NCBI GenBank assembly: GCA_014549065.1
Contig: JACDOX010000506.1
Coordinates: forward strand, 1-64,000
Direction of reading: 5' to 3'
Length of the DNA: 64,000 nt
Source: Cardinalis cardinalis
Lineage: Eukaryota > Chordata > Aves > Passeriformes > Cardinalidae
Below are positions 25,395 to 39,500 of this stretch, in pieces. Each line of letters begins with the position of its first letter. Position 1 is the stretch's first letter. The position numbers and the translations under genes were made by a program. The notes beneath the pieces were generated by a model. It was not told the origin of the DNA. It was given only the letters and a program-made list of their open reading frames with translations, and made no database searches.

Positions 25395-25450
25395 CTTCAC
25401 TTAACTGGTAACTCATTGTGGGCTTCACTCAACTGGTAACTCATTGTGGG
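25395..25450 (+). repeat. Tandem duplication of a 28-bp unit
   Basis: Two adjacent 28-bp copies (25395-25422 and 25423-25450) of the unit beginning CTTCACT and ending CATTGTGGG, differing at one base (T/C at unit position 8). This is a simple, recent replication-slippage duplication. Confidence 0.95.
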
Positions 25451-26065
25451 CTTTTGGAAAGGTGTTTTGGGGAAAAAGAGGAAACTATCACTCTCCTTTG
25501 TCCAAGAAATGTTACTGCAAGCCCTCATCCACTCACCTCAGGGCTCTTCTGCCTTATCACTAACACACTTATCTGTTTAGACTGCAAAATATTTAAATTA
25601 AATGAGATGCCTTTCAAAAAACATTTCTTTGGCATAGAGACAACCTTGTGTTCTAAATTTTCACCAAGCCCAGCAAAGCAATGTTCTCAGACACACCATC
25701 CTGGCTCAAACCATAAATTAGTAACATTTAACACACAATACCTTGCACAAATGTCTTCAGACATGACCAGTGTATGCCCCAGAATTGAAAGCTTTATAAC
25801 TCTGCAGTTTATTGCACCACTTCTACCTATGCTTGTATAAGAATAATAAACATAATGTTACAAGTTGGCACTATCTAGCTCATAAGCAAACTGAAACTGC
25901 ATCAAAATATACTTCCTAACTGCAGCTCACTACACTGTGCTGAGCAAACTTTCAACCCACATACATTTGAAGTAGCCTTTCCCTATTCCTATTTCTTCAT
26001 ATTGTCTGAAAGGTAATGAGATATCAAGAACAAAGAGGATAAGCAATGCTTCGTTTATTTACTTT
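25451..26065. other. Non-coding stretch, nothing recognised
   Basis: The plus frame at 25418-25840 is 140 codons long but has AT-rich, unbiased codon use and no recognisable domain, so I do not call it a gene. Confidence 0.45.
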
Positions 26066-26128
26066 AGTGCCAAAGCAGTTAAGCACACAACTTGTATGCA
26101 AGAGATGTCCTGGGTTCCCCTGGTAAAC
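26066..26128 (+). repeat. tRNA-like remnant (tRNA pseudogene or SINE head)
   Basis: The order of parts resembles a tRNA: an A-box-like stretch TAGTGCCAAAGCAGTTAAGC, an anticodon-arm-like ACTTGTATGCAAG whose loop contains TGC (as in alanine tRNA), a short variable part, and a T-arm-like TCCTGGGTTCCCC. The acceptor stem does not pair and the B box is degraded, so this is not a working tRNA gene. It is most simply an old tRNA-derived SINE head or a tRNA pseudogene. Confidence 0.4.
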
Positions 26129-27199
26129 CATCAAGGAGTTTAACACCACTGCACTCTATTACAATACATCAGTGCCTTTCTGGTAAAAATCAATAGTGAC
26201 ATTGAAGACTCCACTATTGGACATACCTCCCTTTTTGAAGTAGAGTTAACTTGTGGTTTTAACTTTAAAAATATTTTTAGATGGTGGCAGAGCTTGCTGT
26301 GGAATAGTTAGCACAGGACAGTACAGACTGGACTCAGTTGCTGTTTGCACATTTAGCCCAACAATAGGGACCCCTGACCCATAACTGAGGTTCACACAGA
26401 CCAGCAGTGTTGATAATAAATGCCAGATGGTTTTCCTCTATGGCACTGGGCAGCATCTCCCATGTTTAATGTCGCAGCAGGAGGCTGCACCTCACACCCC
26501 ATGCTGGAAGGGAGGATCTCCCAAACATTCTGTGCCCTGAACATTTCAAGATGATGTTTACATGTAGCACAACAGAGGCAAAATCAAAACAGATGGTGGA
26601 CAGATGTGAGCAGAGTCAGGAAGGGGAAAGCTGCCTGGAAATGTTTTTAGCAGTGTCACTCTCTGGCTTACCCAGAAACACCCCACATTCACCAGCAGGG
26701 AGTATAAGAAGTTTTGTATAACCAGAAAAAGCATCTGTATCACCTACATAGTGTCCCAGAAAAGCCTGAATTTTCACATTGATCAAATTACGACCAAACT
26801 GACAGCACTCCTTTCCATCCCTCTGTACTCCCATTTCCCGCCCACTTCAGAACCCAGCAGGTCAGATATGTCAGCAGTAGCTGTAGTCCATGACGAGGGG
26901 TGCAGACCTTGCTCCATGGGAGCTGGAGCCCTGCACAAACAGCCATTAATCTAAAATGACTTGTGGACAATTATTATCCACATGTTATAGACAGAGAGAG
27001 AAGCAGCCGATAGAGGGTCATGCTGGCTGTTACAGGAGGGAGTCACTGATCTAAGGAGGGATGCTAGAGGAACTACCTGCCTGCTCATCCTCACTTGCTC
27101 TGACCTCTGCTCCAGGCTCCCCTCCGAACCCTGGCATTTCACTGCTGATGTACAGCATCTGGACAAAGGATTTTGGGCACAGGTTATGCACTAGCTATT
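26129..27199. other. Non-coding stretch, nothing recognised
   Basis: Short overlapping frames on both strands with no codon bias. No repeat family is recognised. Confidence 0.5.
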
Positions 27200-27500
27200 A
27201 GAAAATGAGGATATGTCTTTTAAATGAAATCAACTCCTGTATGCCCTCACCAGACAGGAGAAGATGATTTATTTCTTTAGGGCAAAACCTTGAATATATC
27301 ACCCTAGCAGTCTCCTGCATTATGACCCCCATGCTAATCTTATTAAGAGAGAGGTTACTGGGCTCTTTGTTGGTGAACAGCACATTAATAAGATCTCCTT
27401 GAAATAATCCCATCTCTAATATGCAGGGAAAATTACATTTTCCAGCGTAATTACTATGTCAGTCAAAAATCCCAACTCCTTCATTAATTGCTTTTCTGCA
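27200..27500. other. Possible conserved non-coding element
   Basis: High-complexity AT-rich stretch with several ATTA/TAAT cores (around 27330, 27385, 27435 and 27480) and no simple repeats. This composition is common in developmental enhancers, but conservation cannot be shown from one sequence. Confidence 0.2.
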
Positions 27501-30500
27501 AATTCTAACAACTTCTCAAGCAGTAAAACTCCAGGAAGAGGAGGGGGCAAGAAACCCCTGGCTTATTAAGTAAAACCAACAGCAACTCAGGGAGGCTTTG
27601 TTTGGATGGAGTCTGTTGTTTCAACATGGGAGCTGCAGACATCCTGGCAACGTGGTAAGAAGCAGGTCACTTTGTTAGGGCACATCCACCTTCACATCTC
27701 CTCCCCTATAACCTCTCCTGCCCAAACCATCGGGGAGGCAGTCCTTGAGGCACCACAGAGGCAGCAGAGCTCAGCCCTAGCAGTGGCCCACGAAGCCAAA
27801 CCACGCTCCCTGTGAGCCATCAAGTCTCACAGAAGTAAGACTTAATAAGACTTACCTCTTCTAGAGGTAAGGCCAGCTGCACCTTGAGAGGGCTGGCTGA
27901 GGAGAAACCAGAGCAGCGAAGGAAGCACAATAGGTGATACGCATGTCCTTCCGCTCAGCCCTAAGCCAAGGACCAAGGCAATAACAGGGAGCAAGTTACA
28001 AGGTAAGACACAGAGACCTGACCAAGAAAACCTGTTTCCTAGAGGTGTCTAATATCACCTCAGGCCAGGAGAACAGGGGAGGCACAGGGAGGGTCAAGAG
28101 GGTTGCTGCTGAGCAGAGGTGGGAGGTGAGATGCCACAGTGAAATGACCTGGCACCTGCAGTCCTTCCACCAACTTACATTCAGAAAGGGCATTCAGCTC
28201 CCTTCTTAAATTTGAGACATTTTTGTTTGGTCTTAAAGAAACACATTTCAAAAGTTCCTACATTTCCATCTGGTAACAAAATGGAGCTGACAAACTCCTT
28301 CAGAAACTAAACACAGGCAAGTGTGAACAGGAAACCTAAACCTGGCACCTTGTTTGTGTAAAATACAGCCATAACTACTTCTACTTTCCTCTGCAAGAAA
28401 AGCATAATTCTTTGTCCAAGAATCATATGACAAAATACTAGTCTTCCAGAGCCTATGTCAGAAAATAGGGATTACAACAAAAGGTTTGATGCACATGCAC
28501 AAGTCATCATTTGGACCTCAGTAAAATATTAACAGTTTTGGGTCAGTAATCATTGTGCAGGTGCATTGTGCAGGAAATTCAGGTGGTGACCATTGTAGAT
28601 AACTGCCAGACCAGGGAGGGCTTCCCCTTTCCACTGTCCCAAAGGGAATTTAAGAATAACTGACAGACCTTTGCTATTAGTTCAGAAGTGTTAGTCAGCT
28701 GACACATACCAAGTCCCAAGAATGGGATATGAAGAATAGTTCTGACACTACATATTCCACTAAATCTGGGGAGCAGTACACAAGAAGGAACACATTTCTA
28801 ATAAGCACTTACTGTTAATGGACAAGCAGAAGTGGGAGCTTGAGGAAAAAAAATTGAGAAAACAGGTATTTGAAGAAAGATAATAAGAAACCAAATTATG
28901 AATTTTAAAAAAAATTCTAAGGGGTAAAAATGGGAAACAGTCACAAGATATTGTGTTAACAACAGAAAACTTACCTAGCAACAAAAAGTTTGCCTGCAGG
29001 TGTGGAGTAAGGGCCCTGAGACATCTGCCTGGATGCAAAGGAATAAAGGGATCTCCAACCACTGGGATCCTGTGAAAAGGGAAAGTCAAAGTGGAGGAAG
29101 GGAAAGGAGAAGGGGCAGAAGGAAAGGAATGTGCCAGTGTGGCTTTAAAGCTGCTCCATAGAAGGCTGATGTACCCAGATGTCCTCTTTGTCTGTGTCCC
29201 ATGGTCTCTGTCAGCCTCCAGTCTGCCACGTAAGAGCAACAACTGAAGAAGGAAAAGCACCAACGTCGTGGCCACATTGCAAGCCCTGTGTGAGACCCTC
29301 ATGTGAGACTGACCTGATCATAGTGCTTGCTATGGTCACCATTGTGCTTACAACTGAGCAGCTGGCAGCCTTCTGTGTGTCTCTGCCTTGTTATCTCCCA
29401 AGATCCTTCTGCATCATATATGCAACCACTTACTTCAAATCCTACACGACACTACATCAACTGCAGGACACTAAATAGCTCTAGTTCAGCCATTCTTAGG
29501 AAAGAAATTGCAGAGACAAAAGACACACAGGTCCCTTCTGGGGGACACATAGCACCAAACCTATTTTCTCCCACCTCTCTAATTTTATAGTCCCTTTTCT
29601 CAGGTGCTGAGAAAATTGTGTTGTTAATGAGGGCACATGTGGGTGAGAGTCCACAGGTTTCTCAGCAGCAGCTTTTAATCAAAAAAAGGCTTCACACTGA
29701 GAGGGCCTGACCCACCCATTAACTTCTCCCACAATATCCTGTTTTATTACACTACATGGAAAACACAACCGCTGGCAAGGGAAGAGCAGAAAACTCTGCA
29801 TCAACAGGGTGACTAATGACTCTTTCCTTAGCTGCTGAACTTCTGGGAGGCAGCTCAAAAGAGAAACTCAGCTAGGAAGACAGGAATATATCCTTTGTTT
29901 GTTTAGTGAGCATGGAGGCAGGTGCCCTCTTGCAGCCAGTGATCCAGTGAGACCGGTTGCAGCCAAGGGACTAGGAAAGCTTTCAGCAGAGACTTACACC
30001 ACCTCCTTTCCAAATGCTGCACACACTTGGCTCCTCCTGCCCCACTAATGGGTCAGTCCTTGCAGCTTTAGGAGAGGACAAACTTCCTTCCTTCTGCTGT
30101 TTGGTATCATGCTGTCAGCTGCATCTTTGAGAGTTGTCCTGAGCAGCTGTCTACGTACTCCAAGGAGTGCTCACAAATATGGCTGGGATTTTAAAATATA
30201 CTTTCCCTAGACCTGATACACTTAGTAGCACAGAAAAGCTCATCTAGGTCTTTAAAAAAAAGTTGGCAATGTTAACTGCTATTTATCATGTAGATTTTTT
30301 TTTTTTGCACTGATGATATTTTCTTTTTAAAGACCCTGCAGAGGTATTTTGGCCATGGCCATATTCAGCTAATGCAAGGTCTGAAGCGGGATTTGAACAC
30401 AGGAGGAAAGCTGGATGCAGGCCCTTATTAGATAGGAGAAATAGCAGCCTTCAGAACTTTGCACACCTGAGAACAGATCCTTTGCTTGGGGAATCAAATT

Positions 30501-33500
30501 CCTCCAGTTCAGGGGAAATTCTCAGTGCAGGACAGGAGCAATTTACAGCTTTGTACTGCCATGGCTGCACAAAAGTATTTTGAATATGGCTTGTTTTCTG
30601 TGCATCTGATTTGTTAACTGCTTACTTAGACAAATCTGTGGGGTTTGGGTTTTTCTCAGATGGGAAAATCAGACATTTCAGAATGATCAGATTAAATTAG
30701 TGAGAAAAAATTAATTCATTGAAGACTTTGCTCTACCTGCAACTACTGCAACACAAAATGACATGACTTTGACAAACATGCCACAATCTAAGTTCCCAGA
30801 TGAACTAAAGTGACCACAAAACAAATACAAAATTTTATTATGAACCACACGATAACAGCAGGAGCAGAGAAAGTTGAAAACTACATGAATGTTTAATATT
30901 GAACACAAAACAAAAACATTTCCCCAGCCTTGTCTTTTGTTTATTTCCTTGGCGTTTTCTAAAGCTGAGATCTCCCTCCGCTTGCCCAGCCTGACAATCA
31001 CTTCCACAGCGCACAGTTAAGAGGAACAGCCTCCCAGCCAAACCTCCACAAATCAAGAGAGTTCACCAGCCAATAATTAAAACAAGTCAGACCATCATTA
31101 TGGATTTCTGCCACATCCATACTGACAGGTCACCCTCTGAAAAAGCCCTTGTAACATGCCTGTGTTAACTATGTGCAAAGTGGGTAGAGCAACATTTTAA
31201 CACTGAAAACAATGTGCTCATTAAAAAATTGCCTCAGCATTCGAGCGTGTAGAGTAAGCCTACACACCGTGCCTACTTGTGGCAAGGGGTCATCCAGACC
31301 ACACCAGAGGATGTCACATAGGATGGATGGAGCGCTCCTGAGATCTGCCCAGGGTTCACTAACTGGGGCACTCTCAGGACACAGAAGAAGTTGCTTCAAA
31401 GTCATGGCCTGAACACAGCAGACAAGTTGTTATTGGTTTCCTGACACCTGAGCTGCTTTTGATAAACAACATCAAAAAGGAAGATAGCCCACCCATGCCC
31501 GAAGGACTTGCAATGAGGCATTTACTGAAACCCTTTGACAAGGCTACACATCCTGTGTGTTCTGCTGTTCTTCAAAAAGCAATGCAATGCACTGCCTGGC
31601 TGCCTGTGGCTCTGAACAACTGTCCAGCTCTTCACCTGGAGAACACTAACACAGAGTTCTTCACTGTGAAGACAACTGACCAGCTGTGGCATCTGTAAAC
31701 ATCTTTCAATCATTTTTGTCCTTAGTGGACCAAAGTTTGAACTGGAGCTACTGTAAAATCTCTCCTCCTCAAAGGCAGTAGTGAACAACATAACCAGGAA
31801 CATGCAGCTAAAAGAAAAGTGCTAATTCCCTGAGAAGGTGGCCAAGGAACTCTCAAATCTTTGGCTTATGCCACAGTTACTTGTAGAAATTTAACAAAAC
31901 TTCCTAGTTTCCATTTCTCTGTATGTCAAATGGATGAGATCTGTCTTCTGGAAAGTGCCTCGAGCTGTGCACATGACATAGAGCAAAGCGTTGTTACTTT
32001 GGTATTTTTGCCAAAATTCTGTTGTGAATGCTGATATTCCTTCCTGTTTAATTAACATGCAAAAAGTGTGCCTAAGAATCTTGTAGCATGTAGGCAAGTC
32101 CACTGAAGATGCTAGTAGAAAATACAAGCATGAAGATCTCTGTAAAATCCAAACTATCCTAAAGAAAACTGACCTCATTAAATCAATACAATAAGAAATT
32201 AACAGGCCACTTCACATGCACTGCTTTGGAGGAGTCTGTCACAATCATGTTGAAGCTTTCAGTGAGAGCTGTGATTACTGAGCTGTTTCTTCTGAAAATG
32301 AATTGCTTGACTAGAGATTAGATCAAAAGAAAAGTTGCCTAAATTTATACAAAATGCTTTTCTCTTAATGAAGAGAGGAAAAGGACTCTGCTTATCTGCC
32401 CTGTGAGAGGCCCTCACATGTCAGTCCTACAGGAATGCCTCAACATCTCTTCGAATTATGAATGGCTATGCTCTCATATCCCATGCTTCCCCAGCCTCAT
32501 GCCACATGCCTGTGCTTCTTCACAAGTGCACTGAAATTAAGAAAATGCAACAAACGAGCAATGGACCAGGATCTGAAAATGAAAAAAAGTGGTTGAAGTA
32601 ACAGTTTTGCTCTTTGGGCCACAAAGTGGCTGGAGAAGCATTTTGTGTGTCTAATGCACAGCAGCAGGCAAAGGATTAATGAAACATGATACTTTAGAAC
32701 TGAATATGTTACTTATCTTAATTAGATGCTGCTAATGTTGAAGTGAAAACAGAAGCCTGCATCTCCTGTTATGTATTCCTGTGGCATCTGGGAACTGCTT
32801 TCATTAGTTTTTGAATTACACTGTTTTTACCTCAGCATGAAGGAAAGCAGGTCTCTGTTCCAAGTACAGGAAAGCTGATCAGCTCTGCAAGAGCAGAGTG
32901 GTGTTTCTAAAGCTAGGCTATCCTTCCATGAAGAGTCCTGGCATAGGAAACACTGAAGGTCTGTGTTCTTGTACCTGCACACTGCAAAGAAGTTATTGCT
33001 CAAGTTTCCAATTATTTAGTGCCTTTTTTTGTATACAACTTACTACTAAAGCAAAGTATGGCTTATATAGGAAAATGAAGGGAGCATTATATGGAGGTTG
33101 GGGACTGCAATATTGCTTTTTGAGATGTAAAACATAGGGTAAGTACTTGCCTGTCAAATCAAGCAAGCCACTTGCCTTTTCATGATTCCAGGAAGATTTC
33201 CTGCTTAGGCTGGTAGACTTTTCCACAACATCTGCCATAACTTACATTTTTCTTTCAGATTAAGCAGAAGGGCAAGGCAAAGCTGAACAAAAAGAAAACT
33301 TGAGCAGAAATAGAAAAATGGTTCTTGGAAACAGGAAACCCTGTTTAAACAGCCACTCTTCAAAGGTATTCTTTGCAAAAACCTTTTTAAATTGACTAAA
33401 ATTAGTTGAATTTCCATTTCCACCTACATCTGAAGCCATTTCTAATCAAGCTGAGACAGAAGATGGGCAGATGGGAAATCAATGGATAACCACTCCCCAG

Positions 33501-36500
33501 TGGCAAAGTGAAGCTACTAACTCAGTACTGGTCTGTGTAAGGTGAGCAGATTGTTCTGGTTCATGATTTATTCTTCTGCTGGGATCCTGTTAACATTTCA
33601 TTATTGTGAGGAAGACAGCTTTAGCTGGGCTTGGACTCCCCAAAGGCAGACCAGGTTTGAATGGGTGTCCAAAGTCACTTTTGGAATTTACTTTACCAAC
33701 AGAGATCATTTTTGATATACAAAATTGAAGTCTTTCTAAGTGGGGCTGCAAAAGCAACCTATGTCCATAAAAAACAGAATTAGAGATCAATATCAGAAAA
33801 ATTCAGAGAACTCCATGTGTTGCACCAGTTGTTCAAGCTTCATTTTGTCCTTGTTAGTTTTACTCTGGTCTCTTCAGCTTTTTAAAGGATATATATGGTG
33901 CTTAGAATAATTACTAACTGGACCCAGGAAAAAAGAAAATGTGGTAAGAAAGTATAGTTTCTGGCTTACCACAGTACAGGATATTGCCAACACTAAAATG
34001 CCTAGAGGAAACCACACTATGGGATGAGATATTTGTTATGTTGCAGAGAGGACTGAAGAGAAATGGCAGAAATCAACTCATTCTGAATTAGCATTAAGGC
34101 AGAAAAATTGCCTTTTCCATTTCCAGAGGAGCTTTTGCATACTATAGAACAGCAGTAAAACATAAAGCTACTTAGAAGGGAGCAACATAAGATGCAGAGA
34201 AGACCATGAGCATCAAGGAAAAGCCAGTCTCAGGAAGAACTCATGCTGACAAGCTCCTGACTTCAATGGTTGTAACTATAAAATATGGACTTTCACACAG
34301 AGTAGAAACTCTACGCAAACTAGAGGGGTGGTGCCTTCTAGCTGGTGCCCACTCTGAGTAGAAGGAACCAAATGCCCCAATCTTTGGCCAGCATTTCCCA
34401 CTTTTAGATAGGGCTTCAGCCTGCATAGACTGTGGTTATGCTGTGAGTGCAGGAGGAGTTATGGTGGCAGGGGAAGGCTTTGCAGAATTTCCAGAGTTCT
34501 TTGCTTCATTGGAAATAGCACAGGTGTCCTTGTCCAATTCTGTTTCCTTGTACATATGGAATCAGACAGCTTTTTTGCAATTACTTCTTTCTCCGCTGCA
34601 GCAGCCAGCCTCACTGACAGGTGCCACAGCCCAAGTAAAAAAGCTCTCATACATTAGTTGCAAATTATTTCTAAAAACTGTTGCGAGGTCCCTAGGTGCT
34701 GCTGCCTCTGATCTAAATTTTGCAGTAGTTTCAGCTATATTCTACTTGCAAGGCCTATATTTAACTTACAGAGTAGGTACTGATTTTTTTAAAGCAAATA
34801 ATATATATAGACTATATAGAGATTTGTGTATAGTGTGCTTAGCTACAAATATATACATAGTATGTGTATTTAATTTCTGAGCATCTCATTCTACAATAGA
34901 TTGTATCTATTGTATCTTTTAATGTTATTACATAGAACAAAGAGGTAGAGATAGAAGGAATAAACACTGACCACAACTATCTGTAGCCAATACAGGAGCT
35001 CAAACAATTCAACCTGGTAGACAAATTACAGCTGCAACAGTGAGTGGCATTCTTAACTCGTTCTCCCACTCAGGCTGTCTTGTCACCTCTCTCCATCTCT
35101 GAGACACATTAAACTGCAGTCTGATAGTGTTATCAGCACCTTTGTCAACAAAATAAATTTGTCTCCCTGGGATGGCGAAATGTGTGTCACAAAAGAATGA
35201 GATATCTGGAGTTCAGCAGCAATCTACAGGGAAGTGTTAATTAGAACAGACTGTGTCATAAGGAAACTCAACAGACACAAACTAATTAGCACCAACAAGT
35301 GTAGCAGGGCTGCTCTGCGGAGGCAGCACTCCATCACTGGCTTCTAAGAAGTTAGCACTCCTTCCTATTCCCCAGCTCTACTCTCAAAATGGCATTAAAA
35401 CATATAGTACCAGAGCAAGAGTCCCACAAGGATCTAGCCGGAAGATCTGCTTGTGCTCCATCCCAAGGTTACCGTCACCAGCTCATTCTCAGCACAGCAT
35501 TCAACTCAGTCTATCCACAAATCAAAGATATATCCAAGATTTCATCCAGGTAAAGAGAGTGGCTCCTCAGAAAGGTACACATCCCTCCTGAGTCTCAGCT
35601 GGACTGATGGTCTATAGATGCTACCAGTTTCCTTGGGGAAGCTGAGAACATTGAGTGTCCATGCAGATTTAAACGAGGCTGTTCAGTGCAGAACAGCAAG
35701 GCATTCTAAAAGTCCAGCAGGAATCTGGGTAAAAAAGAACTAGAAAGAGCCCTTCAGCAGGTCAGCTTACAAACTTGTAGCTTAATTATTGCTGACGAGC
35801 TGACATCAGTCAAGAAAAAAAAAAGATTCCTAAATGACACAACAGATGTTCTTCAGATGAGTCTCCATTTTTTCTCAGATGCAACCTTAGCAGATGGACT
35901 TGAGAACATATATTCTATAAGCAGATAAGAGGATGGAGATGCTAAAAAAAAACTGATAAAAAATAGAAAGTAGTAGGAAGCATCATATACAATGCTTGCT
36001 TCTCACCATCTTGTGCTTGTTAATTTCCTCATTTTTAAGGGAAACTACTTCAGACTAAATATAAGTGATACATAATACTAGTAACCAATGGGTCATCATC
36101 TAGCTGGGTTTCCTTACATTTATAGCTATAAAATTGAAAGTAATACTGCAAGCAGAAGAACCCATACCCACAAACACCTCATACTTCAAAAAGATTTGCT
36201 AAATCTTCCTTTATAACACAGACATTTAAAACACATTGTGTCCACCAGTTCAAACTTCTCTCTGCCAGCTTCTTCTTTTGTCAAGCACACAATTCCTTTA
36301 ATAAACACAACAATGCTGGAACTCTTTGGGATCTTGTTCTCTCCCTCTTTTGGTAAAGAACTTATCTCATCTGAGGATGAGAAGCTTTCTTTCCTACTCC
36401 AGTCTAAATGTGTTTGACAGGCATAGAAGAAGGTAGTGTAAAAACTGGTTTCCAAATAATCAAAAGTCAAAGCACAGGGCCAGACAAAGCTAACGGGACC

Positions 36501-39500
36501 TGTGGATGCATAACACACGCTAAGACCAAACCATTCATCCTGCTTTTAGATGTGTTTGAGCATTTTAACAACAAGCACCTTTTGGCACAAATTGGATTAG
36601 AAGGCTTTACAACATTAATGTTGTGACCAGTCCCTACTGGCTCATACAAGTTTCTAAGAGCTGCTTCTCTCAAAACTGAATTTCAGATATCAAAGAAAGC
36701 TGGAATAGAACAGCAGGGGAAAAAATTATTTTTGCCCACATTCCGCATTTTGGCTCTGCAGGCAGAAAAAAAAAAAGAAGAGAGAAAAGAGAAAGTGAAG
36801 GGTGTTACATTCAGCACTTTAGAAACTACTTTGTGAACCAAACCCTTAGCAGCAGGATAGTCTTTATCCTGCTGTCATTAGCAGAGAGGTGGTCTTACAG
36901 TCTGATGGCTGAGGGCATCATCCTTGCAGATGGCTGGGCCATGAAGGAGCTAGGAGGGCAAATGCCTTCATTACTGCATTTAGGTTGCACAACAATATGT
37001 GATCACAGCAGTTTAGGAAGAATGAGTATACATCTAAGACCTGTTTTCTTTCCTTTTACACTAGTAGAGAACTGGGACCAATATTATCCATTCACAGGAA
37101 CACCATGTTACCTGCTGCTGCAGAAAAGAGCTGATCAGCTACCCATTGTGTATTGAAGCAGATGGTGTGTAAATACCACAAGTCTTATGATACCAAGCTT
37201 TTCAGAGATCCCATTTCTGTTTCATAGCACGGTTTAAATTAAACTGCAAACGCTGCAGAACACACAGGGGCAGATTCTTTCTTCTCACAATCCATTGCAA
37301 TAAGAACAAACTCCAGTCAAATGAACAAAAACAGACGTCTAAAGCAAGTATCAGAAGAGAATCGGTGTTCTCCAAAGCCATATATGTTACAGAAGGAATT
37401 AAGATTACCTGTATCAGGTGATGGTAGCTACATCAATCACACAGGATTTGTGCAGACTGGAGTTCTTGCTGTGGGCACACATGAAAAACACCTTTTTCCC
37501 TGCTCTCCACTGTTTCCACCCAGAAAACAGTGACAGAACTGCATTAAGCAGGCATTGATTGCTAAGTACTTGGACAATCTGGAAAGGAATTATGGCACAT
37601 AAACCAAAGCAGGCACGCAATTTAACATGCTTTGCATAACAAAGAAACTAAACATGTACAGCATAGCTCAGCACAGCTCAGACCACCTTTTAGGCCAGCT
37701 GAAGCCTTGTGGGCATCAGTGTGAAAGACATTACATTAAGACATCTTTGCTCACAGATAATTTTATTATTGATATTTAGGAATTTACATAAACTATGCTC
37801 TTGCTGCTAATTCCTCACCATCCATCAGGGCAAGGACAAAGCTGGTTGTATATATTCACTCACCCTACTGTTTCTCACCCTTGTAGGTGGGAAAGACTTG
37901 CAAAAGACCTGAGATACAAGTGAAACACAAAGCCTGTGGACAAGCATAGAACCAGTTGGGTTCTTAGAAATCAAAGCCCTTCTCTGAAACTATTCACCAG
38001 ACTGCTGGCTATGAGAGATAGAATTCTAAAAACATGGTTTTCTTTTCAGTATTATGCTGTGTGTCTTTCTTATTTCACTTTCTCAAAGGAGAAATTGATA
38101 AGGGAAACACTGTCACATCTGTTTGTAGTTCATTTTAATTCTGAACTCAGAGGAGAGCACAAGGGATCCATCCACAGAGCACAAGTGCAATCCATTTCAT
38201 TGCTTTGACTTGGCTCTCTGAAGTCTCACAGAGACACTCGAGCTTCAGTTGCAAGCATCATTGCAAGAATCCCATCAATTGACTTATTTGAACGGAGAGG
38301 AAAATACACCAAATATTTGTTCCTTCTACCTCTCCTCCAAACCCACAAACCCATTCTAAAAATCATTTTCCTTTACTTTTGAGTAATAAAAACTGTACTC
38401 CTGTGCATCATCAATTGCTTTTAGGCACCAGGTGCACATTTGCTTAATACCTGATCAAATATTTTGTGTAGCATAAGGGAAGCCAAATTCCTAACATGTC
38501 AGGGCCCAGTTAGTGGGACACTGGTAGAACTACTCTGGAGCCTCTAGGTTTAAAGCATGTACTGATCTGCTCCTTTGGTTCTGAAAAGAGCAGGCCAGCT
38601 CCTGTATAAGCTACTGACTGCTTTGTCAGAAAGCAGGTTGTAGAAGGTCTGTCTGACTTGACACAACACGCTTTGAGCTCTCACAGTTGCACAACCTGAT
38701 TATGAAATTAAATGTGATGGTGAAATACACTAATTATCAAACTCCTAGATCAGAATGGTGTCTTTTTTATCCAATATTACTCATCTGAACAGGAAAACAT
38801 GGCTTCAAGTATCTTTTTAACTTACTGTGTAACACTGCTGCTATGGTTCCCTGCAGCCATATGGATAATTGGGAGACCTGGTGTAGCACACAGCTACTCT
38901 GGCTTGCTCCTCTTTTGATACACACTTGGAAGAAGAACAGAATAAAGAATCAATTTTCCTCACTATTTCTGTCAGACTGGGGAAGTCCCCTCAGACTATT
39001 TTATTTTGCTAATTTTTTTATGGTGTGGCAATTTATAGGGGCTTTGGTGCACCATATGTGATTATACAGGAAGAGCTGAGCCCATACCTGTGTACTGGAA
39101 ACTGGGTGGCCACATGGTAAAGCCATTAATGACCCAAAACCATGTGGTTTCTACTCTGATGTCCTGACTTTCCTTGGCACTCCAAATACCTATTCTGACT
39201 TTCCTTGGCACTCCAAACTGCGTACCATTTCAAAGTGCAGAAGGTACTTCAAGATCCATGAAGTACTTGCCTTTCTTATATACCTTTACACAAAATATAA
39301 TAAATAGAATAAATGTAACAAATATAATATAACATATTACATAGATATATATAGTACTCATCCATGACATCCTCTGAGAGATGAGCAGGACAGTCCAACT
39401 TGATCTGGTACTAGTCACATATTACAGCTTGCACATAAGAGGAAATCCAGTTTAGCTCATACAGCAGAAATGTAAAGCTATGACAGAATACTTACCAAGT

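Noticed and set aside
25418..25840. 140-codon plus-strand frame
   Set aside because: AT-rich unbiased codon use, no domain and no supporting splice or promoter context; consistent with chance.
27856..28226. Two short minus-strand segments with good splice sites (27856-27896 and about 28173-28226)
   Set aside because: At 41-54 nt they are open by chance in at least one frame, and no partner exons or recognisable product were found.
28760..29302. 180-codon minus-strand frame starting with a signal-peptide-like hydrophobic stretch
   Set aside because: The remainder translates to low-complexity Phe/Ser/Leu-rich sequence without codon bias or a recognisable domain; other frames overlap it.
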